A DNA stretch of 64,000 nucleotides from Acidobacteria bacterium SCN 69-37 (GTDB lineage Bacteria > Acidobacteriota > Vicinamibacteria > Vicinamibacterales > SCN-69-37): positions 207,351-271,350 of the forward strand of contig MEDJ01000020.1 of the NCBI GenBank assembly GCA_001724025.1, written 5' to 3'. Made by a program: the position numbers and the translations under genes. Shown here piece by piece: positions 1 to 10,605 of the stretch. The notes beneath the pieces are model-generated. The model made no database searches. It was not told the DNA's origin and was given only the letters and a program-made list of their open reading frames with translations. Within the stretch, counting starts at the first letter, position 1. The number at the start of each line of letters is the position of its first letter.

Positions 1-636
1 GTAGTCCGCCACCGCAGCCGGACCGGTCCCCGGCAGGACGTCGTCGGCCGCGGCCTGCAGGGCGGCGCTGCCCCAGCCCACCGCCACCCCCACTTCACAC
101 ACCTGGAGCAGGTCGTGATCGTTCTCGGCATCGCCGATGCCGAGCGCGTTGCGCGGCGACAACCGCAGTACGGCGAGCGCCTGCCGCAGCCCGGACGCCT
201 TGCTGATCGTCTGCGGCAGCACCATCAGCCGGCTGCGGTTGAAGACGATCGACAACGGCAACTCGAGCCGCCGGATGACGTCCAGGATGGCTGGCGCCTG
301 GCTCGCGTCGGCCTCGACGACGACAGTGCCGGTATCGACGCGGACGCCTGCCTGCCCGAGCGCGTCGAGGAAGGCGGGTGCCGGCGGCGATCCGTTCCGC
401 GTTGTATAGCCGCTGGCCGGGAACTCGACCACGGCACCGTTTTCGGCCACCACGGCGTCGACGAAGTGCAGGCCGCCTGTCACGCGGCGCAGGTCCTCGA
501 GAATCCTGCCGGTGACGAGGATGACGACCACACCGCGCGCCCTGACGTCGGCAATCGCCTCGCGCACCGCGTCGTCGAGCCGGTCGTGGCGCGCGATCGT
601 GCCGTCGAAGTCGAGGGCGAGCACCGAGAACTTCAT
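1..636 (-). CDS. HAD-superfamily hydrolase (type IIB), 3' end outside window
   Basis: The 212 visible codons begin MKFSVLALDFDGTIA, a HAD motif I with the DxDGT nucleophile, followed by a motif II-like VTGR near residue 40 and a motif IV-like GIGDAEND near residue 180, then GVAVGWGSAAL, as in Cof/sucrose-phosphate-phosphatase type enzymes. These are Mg-dependent phosphatases; the substrate cannot be told from sequence. The ATG lies 27 bases after the stop of the tandem USP gene on the same strand, so the two are probably co-transcribed. The reading frame is open to base 1, so the C-terminus and any fused domain are unseen. Confidence 0.8.
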   Translation of the reverse strand, partial: MKFSVLALDFDGTIARHDRLDDAVREAIADVRARGVVVILVTGRILEDLRRVTGGLHFVDAVVAENGAVVEFPASGYTTRNGSPPAPAFLDALGQAGVRVDTGTVVVEADASQAPAILDVIRRLELPLSIVFNRSRLMVLPQTISKASGLRQALAVLRLSPRNALGIGDAENDHDLLQVCEVGVAVGWGSAALQAAADDVLPGTGPAAVADY

Positions 637-663
637 GACAGCTGCTGCCTGCCGTCTGACGCG

Positions 664-1557
664 TCAGGCACGGACGGTCAGCACCGGGCACGTGGCGGAC
701 CGCACCACCTGGTTGGTCGTCGATCCGAAGAAGATCAGATCGAGGGTCCGTCGTCCGTGAGCCCCGAGGACGATCAGGTCCGCGCCTTCCTGGGCGGCGA
801 TGCGCACGACCTCCTCGTGCGGGCGGCCCGTTGCGGTCATGACCCGGACATCGCACCAGGTGCGGGCCGTCTCCGGTACCAGGGCCGCGAGGCGATCGTG
901 GACGGCCTCGCGGTGTTCGTCGCGAATCTGCCGCGTGGCCTGATCGAACTGCGCGGGCAGGAGACGATCCTCGTCCCAGTCGAAGACGTGCAGCAGCGTC
1001 AGCCGGCGACCCGATTCCTGTGCCAGCTGCAGACCGTACTCGAGCGCCCTCGACGACGCGGGCGAGAAGTCGACGGCGCACAGGATCGACGTGAAGGGCT
1101 GCGGCTGGGCCGGCGCTCCGGGCGCCGACGGCGGAATCGTGAGCACCGGACACGGCGCCTTGCGCAGCGTCTTTTCCGCGACCGACCCCAGCAGGAACCG
1201 TTCGAAGCCGCTGTGCCCGTGCGTGCCGATGACGATCAGATCGGCAGGCCACGCCCGGGCCTCTTCCACGATGGCCGTGACGGCGGCGGCCCCGTGGGCC
1301 ACTTTGGTCGTGACGGCCGCCCCCGCCGGCGCATGGCGATCGACGAACAGCCGGAGGTCGGCCTCGAAATCCTGCAGCTGCGCGGGCGACAGGCCGGGTG
1401 GCGAGGCGATCGTCGCCGGCGGCGCGTTGATCCAGGCCACTTCGAACGCCGTGAGTGCGGCCTCGTACCAGCCGGCCAGCATCAGACCGTAATCGAGCGC
1501 GCGGCCCGACGTCAGTGAGCGATCGACAGGGCAGAGAATCCGTTGAATCTCGATCAT
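664..1557 (-). CDS. Tandem-domain universal stress protein
   Basis: 297 aa made of two UspA domains (about 1-140 and 150-297). Each carries the ATP-binding signature G-x2-G-x9-G-S: GTHGHSGFERFLLGS in the first and GAHGRRTLDLIFFGS in the second, each followed by a CPVLT strand. Such proteins bind ATP and are usually made under energy or oxygen stress; the exact role is unknown. The ATG at 1557 is preferred over an upstream in-frame start because a GGAGG sits six bases before it. A sigma-54-type promoter lies just upstream (1580-1595) with a possible activator site at 1646-1661. The HAD phosphatase gene follows closely. Confidence 0.88.
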   Translation of the reverse strand: MIEIQRILCPVDRSLTSGRALDYGLMLAGWYEAALTAFEVAWINAPPATIASPPGLSPAQLQDFEADLRLFVDRHAPAGAAVTTKVAHGAAAVTAIVEEARAWPADLIVIGTHGHSGFERFLLGSVAEKTLRKAPCPVLTIPPSAPGAPAQPQPFTSILCAVDFSPASSRALEYGLQLAQESGRRLTLLHVFDWDEDRLLPAQFDQATRQIRDEHREAVHDRLAALVPETARTWCDVRVMTATGRPHEEVVRIAAQEGADLIVLGAHGRRTLDLIFFGSTTNQVVRSATCPVLTVRA

Positions 1558-1579
1558 CACGAGCCTCCGTGGTCCATCG

Positions 1580-1595
1580 TGCAACTCGCGAGCCA
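1580..1595 (-). promoter_or_regulatory. Sigma-54 (-24/-12) promoter of the tandem USP gene
   Basis: On the minus strand it reads TGGCTCGCGAGTTGCA. This matches TGGCAC-N5-TTGCA at 10 of 11 informative positions and keeps the required GG-N10-GC spacing. The predicted start of transcription is near 1569, only 12 bases before the ATG. Found by eye. Confidence 0.6.
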
Positions 1596-1645
1596 CCGGC
1601 CGGGGGCGCCAGGCATGTTCGCGGCACGCTGGCAGACGGCCGTCA

Positions 1646-1661
1646 CGCGGGGGATTCCGCG
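1646..1661. promoter_or_regulatory. Candidate activator (UAS) site for the USP promoter
   Basis: CGCGGGGGATTCCGCG has 5-bp inverted arms (CGCGG/CCGCG). It differs at two positions from the site before ccoI at 4846-4861. Its centre is about 85 bases upstream of the predicted sigma-54 start, a typical place for an NtrC-family binding site. Confidence 0.45.
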
Positions 1662-1716
1662 ATCGTTCGCGACATCGGGCAAAACTCCGCAGCCGTCTCG
1701 ACGGACCGCGCCACAG

Positions 1717-4700
1717 TCAGAACGCGTAGCCGATGCGGACATACGCGGTCGTTCCGCCGGCCGCCTGGTGCGCGCGATCCCACCCGCGCGCCGCGCCGGC
1801 GGTCATCGTCAGCGGCAGGCCGTAGCCGAGCACGACGTTGGCCGACAGTTCGGCGCCGACAGACAGTTTCACCGCGTGGGCATCGAACGTGGCGTTCCAC
1901 GCGTGCCCCGCGTCGGCCACGATCGCACCGTGTACCGTGTGCAGGAAGAAGGGCCACGCCCCGAGACCGCGTTGCGGACGCGCGATCGGAAACCGGTAGT
2001 CGAGGTTGACGATCGCCGCCTGGCGTCCGACAAACGTGCTGGCCGGGAACCCGCGGAGCAGGTGCAGGCCGTCGCTCCCGATCGTGCCGGGACCCGGGCT
2101 GGCATCGCCGCCCCCGAGCACGAACAGGCGGCCGATGGCGCCATTGCCCCAGGTGGCCGCGCGACTCGCCCGGATGGCGACGACATCGTGCCGTCGCAGC
2201 CCGGGCAGATAGGCGCGGGCGTCGACGGTCACGGTGCCGCCGCGGGCCGAGGCGCCGAGCGCCGGCGCGACGAACTCGGTCGCCACGCCGACGCTGATGC
2301 CGCGCTCCAGGCTCACGCCATAGGCAGGGGCCTGCGCGTTCGCATAGCGCCACGCCGCGCGGACGCCTGACCGATCGCGCTGCCCGGTGGTCTCGTCGAT
2401 GGTGACGCGGTCGGTCGCGCGCACGATCGAGACCTGGACGGTCTGTGCTGAGCGGAGGTGCAGGATCGGGACCTGCACGCCGATCTCCGTCAGCCGCTCC
2501 ACGATCGTCGCCGGTGCCCGCGATTCATCGGTCTGCTCGACAGGCACGAACGTCGTCTCTCGCCTGAGCGCGCCCCAGACGTGCGGCCGCCAGCGGCCGT
2601 AGACGTACGACACGTCCCAGTCGGCATCGCCACCTGCGGCATTGGTCTCCATGCGATCGACGACGGGCCAGGCGAGCGACGCGGTCCACGCGTGATACCC
2701 GAGCACGTCGCGTCCGCCTGCGGCAATCCCGGCACGCACCTGCTCGCGCGACGTCGTGAGCACGGGCGTCCAGGACGTCGGCAGCAGCGTCGACCAGGGC
2801 CGATAGGGAGACGAGGGGAGATCCCCTGAGGCTGAAGCCTCAGGGCTCCGAGCGCTGGACGCCTCGGGGCTCTGAGGGATGGACGCCTCAGGGTTCCGAG
2901 CGGTGGACGCTTCGGGGGGCCGAGCGGTGGACGGCTCGGGGCTCCGAGAGATGGACGCCTCGGGGCTCGGAGCGGTGGACGCTCCAGGGCTCCGAGAGGT
3001 GGGCGCTTCAGCGCTCCGGGACACGGACGCCTCGAGGCTCCGAGCGCCGGGGCGCGCGACGTCGTACGGAATCTCGTACAAATCGAATCCCTCGATCGAA
3101 TAGCCGACGTACACGATCGTGCGACCGTCAGGTGCGACGTCGGGCCACGTGGCGCCCCCCGGATGCTCGGTGATTCGTCGCATCTGGCCGTCGTCGAGCG
3201 TGATTTCGTAGAGATCGGGCGGGGCGTCGCCCGCAGCCCCAGCCGCTACGATGGCCTGGCTGTCCGGCCGCCAGGCTGGCGTGGCCCACCGCATGTCGGG
3301 TGTCGTGGTCAGGGCGCGGACACGTCCGTCGTCGACGTCGACCAGCACGAGATCCGCCGGCGCGTCGCCGCGCTGACGAGCCACGACGAGCGTGCGCCCG
3401 TCGGGCGACCAGCGCGGGGTGTTGAACTGCGTCTCCGGCTCGGCAACGAGCGTGATGACCTCCGTCGACGCGCTCCCGGTCCCGGGCTTCACGAGCACCA
3501 GATCGCGCTGGCCCGGGTGGCGATGCTGGACGGCCGCGAGGATCTCCGACACAGGGGAGACGTCGGGATCCATCAGCCGCGCGCCAGACGTCAGCGGCTG
3601 CGTGTGCGACGCGTCAGGATCGTGCACGTAGAGATCGGCGTAGAGCCCGGCGTTCCTGCGGCGTTCGGGCTGATCGAAGTAGATCCGGCCATTGGCCGCG
3701 ACGGCGGTCGTGCCGCCGGGATATCGGGTCGTCAGGCGACGCGTCTCGAGCGTGTCGAGTTGGACGACGTAAAGGCCCGGGCGATCGTGCCGGGTGCGAC
3801 GCGTGTAGACCACGGCATCCGCACAGTCAGCGCACGCGCGAGGCAGGTAGCGGGGAGCGCTCGCCTGAAAGCCGTCCGTCGTCAGCCGCCGCGCAGGTTG
3901 CGGCGCCGGCGCGCCGGCCGCGCGGGCATCGGTAACGGCTGCTGACGCGTACTCTCGCCAGAGGGTCTCGATCGATTGGCCATACACGCGATCGAATGCG
4001 CGCGTGCCAAGCCACGGGAGACTTCGCGCCGTGGCCTCGGCAAGTGCATCGAGCGTGTCCGCGCCCCGGCTGTCGGCCAGCCAGGCGTGGAAGGCCGCAC
4101 CGTACGCGTACGGCGCCAGGCCGCCCGGCCAGTCGGTGAGACCGCCGCCGACGCGATCGATCGGCGCGAACGCGCCGGCACGCGCCGCCTCGCGCGTGAT
4201 TGCGAGGAAATCGCCCGCGTGCAGCCGGCCGTGGGCGTCGCTCCCGGGAACGCGGCTTTCCGCCCATGTCGCCAGCCCCTCGATCTGCCACGTGGGCAGG
4301 AGCAGGTTGGGGAACGTCCACGGGGCGCGTCCCGACACCGCACGGGCCACGCGTGCCCAGCCGCCGGCGCGATCGAGGTGCACGATGTGCGCGAACTCGT
4401 GGACGAACACCGTCCTGAGCCAGTCGCCCGATCCAAGGAGATCGGTCGGCGCCGGGGCGGCTACGTACAGGACGATCGTGTTGCGCGGCAGCGGCGTGGC
4501 GAACCCATTGGCCGCCTCGGTCTGATCCGACAACACGACGTGCGTCATGGCTGGCAGCCGGGCACCGGACCGATCGGCGATCTGCCGCCACGTCGCTTCG
4601 GCCACGCGCGCCAGGGTCGCGGCCAGGTCGTCGGCGCCTTGGTGGTAGTGCACGGCGAAGTGCGGTGTCCGCCGCGTGCGGAAGCGGTGCTGCGGATCGA

Positions 4701-4785
4701 CCTGTTGGGCCGGCGCGTACGTGGGGATCGCGAACAGCAGCACCAGGCCGAGGACGACCGACAGGCGGATCGATCGGGAGGACAT
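1717..4785 (-). CDS. Exported metalloprotease-like / beta-propeller / outer-membrane barrel protein
   Basis: 1022 aa. A signal peptide ends near residue 27 (PTYAPAQ). A gluzincin-like region has HEFAH at 129-133. TolB/WD40-like propeller strands with repeated 'SPDGR' turns lie at roughly 300-570. Residues 583-654 are nine 8-residue units of the SPEASxxR type, encoded by a 24-bp DNA array. The C-terminal 360 residues look like a BamA/TamA-type surface-antigen barrel and end in an aromatic residue (GYAF). It probably sits in the outer membrane with a periplasmic protease/propeller part; the substrate is unknown. It is divergent from ccoI, with 200 bases between them. The repeat linker looks like recent insertion of a dispersed palindromic element. 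Confidence 0.75.
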   Translation of the reverse strand: MSSRSIRLSVVLGLVLLFAIPTYAPAQQVDPQHRFRTRRTPHFAVHYHQGADDLAATLARVAEATWRQIADRSGARLPAMTHVVLSDQTEAANGFATPLPRNTIVLYVAAPAPTDLLGSGDWLRTVFVHEFAHIVHLDRAGGWARVARAVSGRAPWTFPNLLLPTWQIEGLATWAESRVPGSDAHGRLHAGDFLAITREAARAGAFAPIDRVGGGLTDWPGGLAPYAYGAAFHAWLADSRGADTLDALAEATARSLPWLGTRAFDRVYGQSIETLWREYASAAVTDARAAGAPAPQPARRLTTDGFQASAPRYLPRACADCADAVVYTRRTRHDRPGLYVVQLDTLETRRLTTRYPGGTTAVAANGRIYFDQPERRRNAGLYADLYVHDPDASHTQPLTSGARLMDPDVSPVSEILAAVQHRHPGQRDLVLVKPGTGSASTEVITLVAEPETQFNTPRWSPDGRTLVVARQRGDAPADLVLVDVDDGRVRALTTTPDMRWATPAWRPDSQAIVAAGAAGDAPPDLYEITLDDGQMRRITEHPGGATWPDVAPDGRTIVYVGYSIEGFDLYEIPYDVARPGARSLEASVSRSAEAPTSRSPGASTAPSPEASISRSPEPSTARPPEASTARNPEASIPQSPEASSARSPEASASGDLPSSPYRPWSTLLPTSWTPVLTTSREQVRAGIAAGGRDVLGYHAWTASLAWPVVDRMETNAAGGDADWDVSYVYGRWRPHVWGALRRETTFVPVEQTDESRAPATIVERLTEIGVQVPILHLRSAQTVQVSIVRATDRVTIDETTGQRDRSGVRAAWRYANAQAPAYGVSLERGISVGVATEFVAPALGASARGGTVTVDARAYLPGLRRHDVVAIRASRAATWGNGAIGRLFVLGGGDASPGPGTIGSDGLHLLRGFPASTFVGRQAAIVNLDYRFPIARPQRGLGAWPFFLHTVHGAIVADAGHAWNATFDAHAVKLSVGAELSANVVLGYGLPLTMTAGAARGWDRAHQAAGGTTAYVRIGYAF
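2824..3039 (-). repeat. In-frame 24-bp tandem repeat array (9 units) starting from a palindrome
   Basis: Nine degenerate 24-bp units, each encoding about SPEASxxR, run from 3039 down to 2824. The last unit contains a perfect hairpin at 2824-2845, with arms ccctgaggct and agcctcaggg and a 2-base loop. The same hairpin type recurs at 22040-22089 and 51447-51633. Because the unit is 8 codons the reading frame survives. The encoded linker separates the propeller from the barrel domain. Confidence 0.85.
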
Positions 4786-4845
4786 CGGCGTTCATTATCA
4801 ACCGCCGCTCCAGCGGTGTCGGTCCGGCCCGAAAATCCGAACGGC

Positions 4846-4861
4846 CGCGGGATATTCCGCG
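4846..4861. promoter_or_regulatory. Candidate activator (UAS) site upstream of the cbb3 operon
   Basis: CGCGGGATATTCCGCG, with 5-bp inverted arms around GATATT. The centre is about 96 bases before the predicted sigma-54 start of ccoI. A weaker related half-site (cccgaaaatccga, 4828-4840) lies about 20 bases further upstream. Near-identical sites precede both USP genes. Confidence 0.5.
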
Positions 4862-4922
4862 CCGAGGGGTGCGATCGGGCACTTTCCGGCGCAAAACGCG
4901 CGTGTCACGGTATTGTCCGATC

Positions 4923-4938
4923 GGGCAGCCAACTTGCA
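4923..4938 (+). promoter_or_regulatory. Sigma-54 (-24/-12) promoter of the cbb3 operon
   Basis: GGGCAGCCAACTTGCA has a perfect TTGCA -12 element, four of six matches at -24, and the invariant GG-N10-GC spacing. Predicted transcription start is near 4949, giving a leader of about 37 bases before the ccoI ATG. An NtrC-family regulator is encoded just past the end of this operon. Confidence 0.55.
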
Positions 4939-4985
4939 CAGGGTGACGGGCAGTTCCCACCGCGTCCGGTCCGGGAACCGTGTGT

Positions 4986-7412
4986 ATGTCCGTTGCACCC
5001 CCGGAGTCCGACATCCTGACCGCGTCATGGCCGGCGCCATCCGCCAGCCGGACGACCTGCCTGCACTGCGGCGATCCGTGCGTGGCCGACCGGGTCACGA
5101 CCGAGGCCGGCGTGTTCTGTTGCGCCGGGTGTGACTCGGTCCACGCGTTGCTCCAGGAGAGCGGGCTCGAGGCGTTCTATGCCGAGGGTGACGGCGCGGG
5201 CGTCTCGCAGCAGGGCGCCGACACGCGCGATCCAGCCCGGTTCGTCGTCCTCGACGATGCCACGACGCGCCAGCGGTTCCTCGTGTCCGAGCACGGCACG
5301 CGGGCCGTAGCGCGCTTTGCCGTGCCGGCGCTCCACTGCGCCTCGTGCGTGTGGCTGATCGAACGGCTGGGCCGTGTGGATTCCCGCATCGGGCGGACGG
5401 AAGTCGACCTGCTGCGCCGCACCGTGACCGTCGCCTTCGACGCGTCGCGCATCCGGCTGAGCGAGGTGGCCGCGGCCATGGCGCGCGTGGGCTACGAACC
5501 GCTGCTGGTCGGTGAGCGTCCTGCGCCCGTCACCGCACGACGGCGGCGCCTCTACGCGCAGATGGGCGTCGCCGGCTTTGCCGCGGGCAACATCATGCTG
5601 TTCAGCATCCCGCGGTACGCCAACGGCGTGCCGATCGAGGACGGCTTCCAGCGGCTGTTCGACGTGCTCAACGTGGCGCTGGCGCTGCCGGTGCTGTTCT
5701 ACAGTGCCGCGGACTTCTTCAAGGGCGCGTGGCAGGCCGTGCGCCATCGCACCGTCAGCCTCGACATTCCGATCGTCATCGGCCTGTTGACGCTGGTGAC
5801 GCGCAGCCTGGTCGATATCGGCACAGGCCGCGGCGAAGGCTATCTCGACTCGTTTGCCGGACTCGTCTTCTTCCTGCTGATCGGCCGGCTGTTCCAGCAG
5901 CAGGCCTTCGACTGGATCGGCTTCGACAGGACGTTCCGATCCTTCTTCCCGCTGTCGGTCCTGGTCCGGCCCCGCGATGGCGGCCCGCCGGTGCCAACGG
6001 CGATCGAGCGGCTGCGACCCGGGGATCGCATCGTGCTCCGTCCCGAAGAAGTCGTGCCGGTCGATGCCACGCTCATCGACGACGCGGCCCTCGTCGATTA
6101 CGCCTTCCTGACGGGCGAACGGGACGCCGTGGCCGTCGAGCGCGGCAGCGTCGTGCGGGCCGGCGGCCGACTGCTTCGCGCCGACGCGCAGTTCGACGTC
6201 GTGCGCGAGGTCCAGCACAGCGAACTGGCGGCGCTCTGGGCGCGGCCCGGCGAGCGCGTGGTCAAGGCGCATTGGCTGACGACGGTGGCGGCGCAATTCG
6301 GCGGGTGGTTCGTCGTGGTCGCCTTCGCGCTGGCGGCCGGCGGATTCCTCTGGTGGTGGCCCGACACCTCGCGTGCGCTCGACGTGGCCACGGCGGTGCT
6401 GATCATCGCGTGCCCGTGCGCGCTCACCCTGGCTGCACCGATCGCGCTCGGCACGGCCATGACGATGCTCGGTCGCCGGGGCTGGTATCTGAAGGATCCG
6501 GCAACGGTGCTCGACCTCAGCCGGATCGACAGCGTCGTCTTCGACAAGACGGGCACGTTGACGGCCACGGGACGGGCGGCTGTCGACACGATCGATCTGA
6601 CAGTCGACGACCTGGCACTGGTGCGTGCGCTGGCCGCGGGATCGGTACACCCGGTCAGCCGCGCGCTGGCTGCCGGTGCCGCGGTCACGGCGCCCGTGGT
6701 CTCGCGCGTCGAGACGGTGGGCGGCGGCCTGCGCGGGACGGTCGACGGTCATGACGTGGCGATTGGATCGGCCGCGTTCATCAACGCCACGGGCGCCCGC
6801 GGCGCGATGCCCGGGCGTGGGACGGTCGTGGCCATCGACGGCAAGGTGCGCGGGGCGGTCGTGACGACGGCGCCCGCGCGTGATGGCGTCGAAACGGCGG
6901 TCGCGGCGCTGGCGGCGTCGGGACGCGTGGCCCTGCTCTCGGGCGATCGCGACGCGGGCGACGATCGCTGGTCCGGCCTGTTCGGCGACCGCGCGGTGTT
7001 CGGCCTCTCGGCAGGGGAGAAGCGCGACCGCGTGGCCGCGCTGCGTGCCGCCGGCGAGCACGTACTGATGGTGGGCGATGGCCTGAACGACGCCGGGGCG
7101 TTCGAAGCGGCCGATGTCGGCGTGGCCGTGTCGGACGAGACCGCGTGCCTCGTGCCGGCCTGCGATGTGGTGGTGACCGGCGCACGGCTGGCCGCGCTGC
7201 CGCGCGTACTCGCGTTCGCGCGGGACGCGCGTGCGGTCGTGATCGTCGCCTTCGTCGTTTCGCTGGTCTACAACGTCATCGGGCTGTCGCTGGCGCTGGC
7301 CGGTCTCCTGTCGCCGCTCGTGGCCGCCATCCTGATGCCCGTCAGTTCACTGACCGTCGTGGGCACGAGCGTGGGGCTCACGCGCTGGCAGGGCCGGCGG
7401 GTGCCGGCATGA
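4986..7412 (+). CDS. ccoI: Copper-translocating P-type ATPase for cbb3 oxidase assembly
   Basis: 808 aa. An N-terminal Cys-rich metal site (CLHCGDPC...CCAGC, from residue 25) precedes an HMA domain with CASC at 118-121. Transmembrane helices follow, with the CPC ion-path motif at 476-478 (CPCALTLAAP), the phosphorylated Asp in DKTGT at 520 and the GDGLNDAG hinge near 700. This is the CcoI/FixI architecture; these pumps export copper towards the periplasmic side for CuB insertion. The ATG at 4986 is chosen; an in-frame GTG lies two codons earlier. The stop overlaps the ccoS start by ATGA. First gene of the cbb3 operon, with a sigma-54-type promoter upstream. Confidence 0.93.
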   Translation: MSVAPPESDILTASWPAPSASRTTCLHCGDPCVADRVTTEAGVFCCAGCDSVHALLQESGLEAFYAEGDGAGVSQQGADTRDPARFVVLDDATTRQRFLVSEHGTRAVARFAVPALHCASCVWLIERLGRVDSRIGRTEVDLLRRTVTVAFDASRIRLSEVAAAMARVGYEPLLVGERPAPVTARRRRLYAQMGVAGFAAGNIMLFSIPRYANGVPIEDGFQRLFDVLNVALALPVLFYSAADFFKGAWQAVRHRTVSLDIPIVIGLLTLVTRSLVDIGTGRGEGYLDSFAGLVFFLLIGRLFQQQAFDWIGFDRTFRSFFPLSVLVRPRDGGPPVPTAIERLRPGDRIVLRPEEVVPVDATLIDDAALVDYAFLTGERDAVAVERGSVVRAGGRLLRADAQFDVVREVQHSELAALWARPGERVVKAHWLTTVAAQFGGWFVVVAFALAAGGFLWWWPDTSRALDVATAVLIIACPCALTLAAPIALGTAMTMLGRRGWYLKDPATVLDLSRIDSVVFDKTGTLTATGRAAVDTIDLTVDDLALVRALAAGSVHPVSRALAAGAAVTAPVVSRVETVGGGLRGTVDGHDVAIGSAAFINATGARGAMPGRGTVVAIDGKVRGAVVTTAPARDGVETAVAALAASGRVALLSGDRDAGDDRWSGLFGDRAVFGLSAGEKRDRVAALRAAGEHVLMVGDGLNDAGAFEAADVGVAVSDETACLVPACDVVVTGARLAALPRVLAFARDARAVVIVAFVVSLVYNVIGLSLALAGLLSPLVAAILMPVSSLTVVGTSVGLTRWQGRRVPA

Positions 7413-7586
7413 GCGCCATGGTGCTCCTCATCGCCGCGGGCGGCGTGGTGGCGCTCGGGTTTCTCGCGGCATTCATCTGGGCCGTGCGGAGCGGCCAGTT
7501 CGACGACACGGGCACCCCGCCCGTGCGCATCCTGGTCGACGAGCGCGATGCGCCGCGGCCTTCATCCGGTCCGGAGGGGACACGAC

Positions 7587-7606
<20 letters not shown>
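7409..7606 (+). CDS. ccoS: Cbb3 oxidase maturation protein CcoS
   Basis: 65 aa with one N-terminal transmembrane helix (VLLIAAGGVVALGFLAAFIW) followed by AVRSGQFDD, the conserved CcoS tail. In other bacteria CcoS is needed to insert haem and CuB into CcoN. Its start overlaps the ccoI stop (ATGA) and its last 20 bases overlap the ccoNO start in another frame. It is short enough to be missed by simple gene finding, but family match and position make it convincing. Confidence 0.85.
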
Positions 7607-9793
<2,187 letters not shown>

Positions 9794-9794
<1 letters not shown>

Positions 9795-10006
9795 TGTATA
9801 CCGAGATTCTGCGCAGTATCGACGGGATCGGTATCTTCCCGATCATCTCGCTGGTGGTATTCGTCGCGGTGTTCGCCGTGGTGCTGATCTGGGCCGCGCG
9901 CGCGGACCGGGGCCGGCTCGCGCGGCATGCCACGCTGCCGTTCTCCGAGGCTGCGCCGCTGCCGTCCGACCCGGCCGATCGCGACACTCAGGGGAGGCGC
10001 GCATGA
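9794..10006 (+). CDS. ccoQ: Cbb3 oxidase small subunit CcoQ
   Basis: 70 aa with one membrane helix (IFPIISLVVFVAVFAVVLIW) followed by AARADR and a polar tail, as in CcoQ/FixQ, which stabilises the assembled oxidase. The ATG overlaps the ccoNO stop (TGATG) and its stop overlaps the ccoP start. Assignment rests on topology and position, since CcoQ is poorly conserved. Confidence 0.8.
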
Positions 10007-10605
10007 CCCGCAAACGCGACGAACTGCTCGAACACGAGGCCGACGGCATCCGCGAGTTCGACAACGACATGCCACGCTGGTGGCTGTACGGCTTCTACTT
10101 CACGATCGCACTCTCCGTGGCGTACTTCGTGAACTTCCACGTGCTGCCGTCGCCTGTCATCGGACCGGCGAACATCCAGGCCGAATACGAGGCCGAGATG
10201 GCCGCTGCCGCCGAGATGAAGGCGAGCCGCGCCGCGGCCAATGCGTCGGCGCCAGGTGGCGCCGTGGAGATCGTTCTGCTGACCGACGCGGGCAGTCTCG
10301 ACAAGGGCCGGGAGATCTACGAGAGCGCCACGCACCCGTGCGCGGCGTGCCACAAGCCGGATCTCGGCGGGCTCGTCGGCCCGAACCTGACCGATGCCCA
10401 GTGGCTCCACGGCTGCGCCATCGACGACGTCGTCACGTCGATCAAGACCGGGTTCCCGCTCCAGGGCATGCTGCCGTTCGGCGGCGGGCCACCGCTGAAT
10501 GACGAGCAGGTCCTGCAGTTGGCGAGCTACATCCTGTCGCGCGGCGGCAGCGCGCCCGCCGATGCCAAGGCGCCCGATCCGGCACGGGATGCGCCATGTC
10601 CATGA
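10003..10605 (+). CDS. ccoP: Cbb3 oxidase cytochrome c subunit CcoP, single haem site
   Basis: 200 aa. The N-terminal part (EHEADGIREFDNDMPRWW then one membrane helix) is the classic CcoP membrane anchor. The periplasmic part has one CxxCH motif (CAACH) followed by GPNLTDAQWLHG and a GMLPFGG methionine-ligand region, matching the first cytochrome domain of ordinary CcoP. The second CxxCH domain of the usual di-haem protein (about 300 aa) is absent. The frame ends at a stop that overlaps ccoG, so this is not an assembly break. Role: electron entry from soluble cytochrome c to CcoO. Confidence 0.9.
   Translation: MTRKRDELLEHEADGIREFDNDMPRWWLYGFYFTIALSVAYFVNFHVLPSPVIGPANIQAEYEAEMAAAAEMKASRAAANASAPGGAVEIVLLTDAGSLDKGREIYESATHPCAACHKPDLGGLVGPNLTDAQWLHGCAIDDVVTSIKTGFPLQGMLPFGGGPPLNDEQVLQLASYILSRGGSAPADAKAPDPARDAPCP

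Noticed and set aside
2824..3039. 24-bp repeat array considered as CRISPR
   Set aside because: There are no unique spacers; units are contiguous, in frame and within a gene.
4868..4886. Alternative sigma-54-like match GGGCACTTTCCGGCGC before ccoI
   Set aside because: The -12 element is wrong (no TTGC), and the better match at 4923-4938 has a perfect TTGCA and correct spacing.
4786..4985. FNR/Anr box (TTGAT-N4-ATCAA) expected before a cbb3 operon
   Set aside because: None was seen in the 200-base intergenic region.
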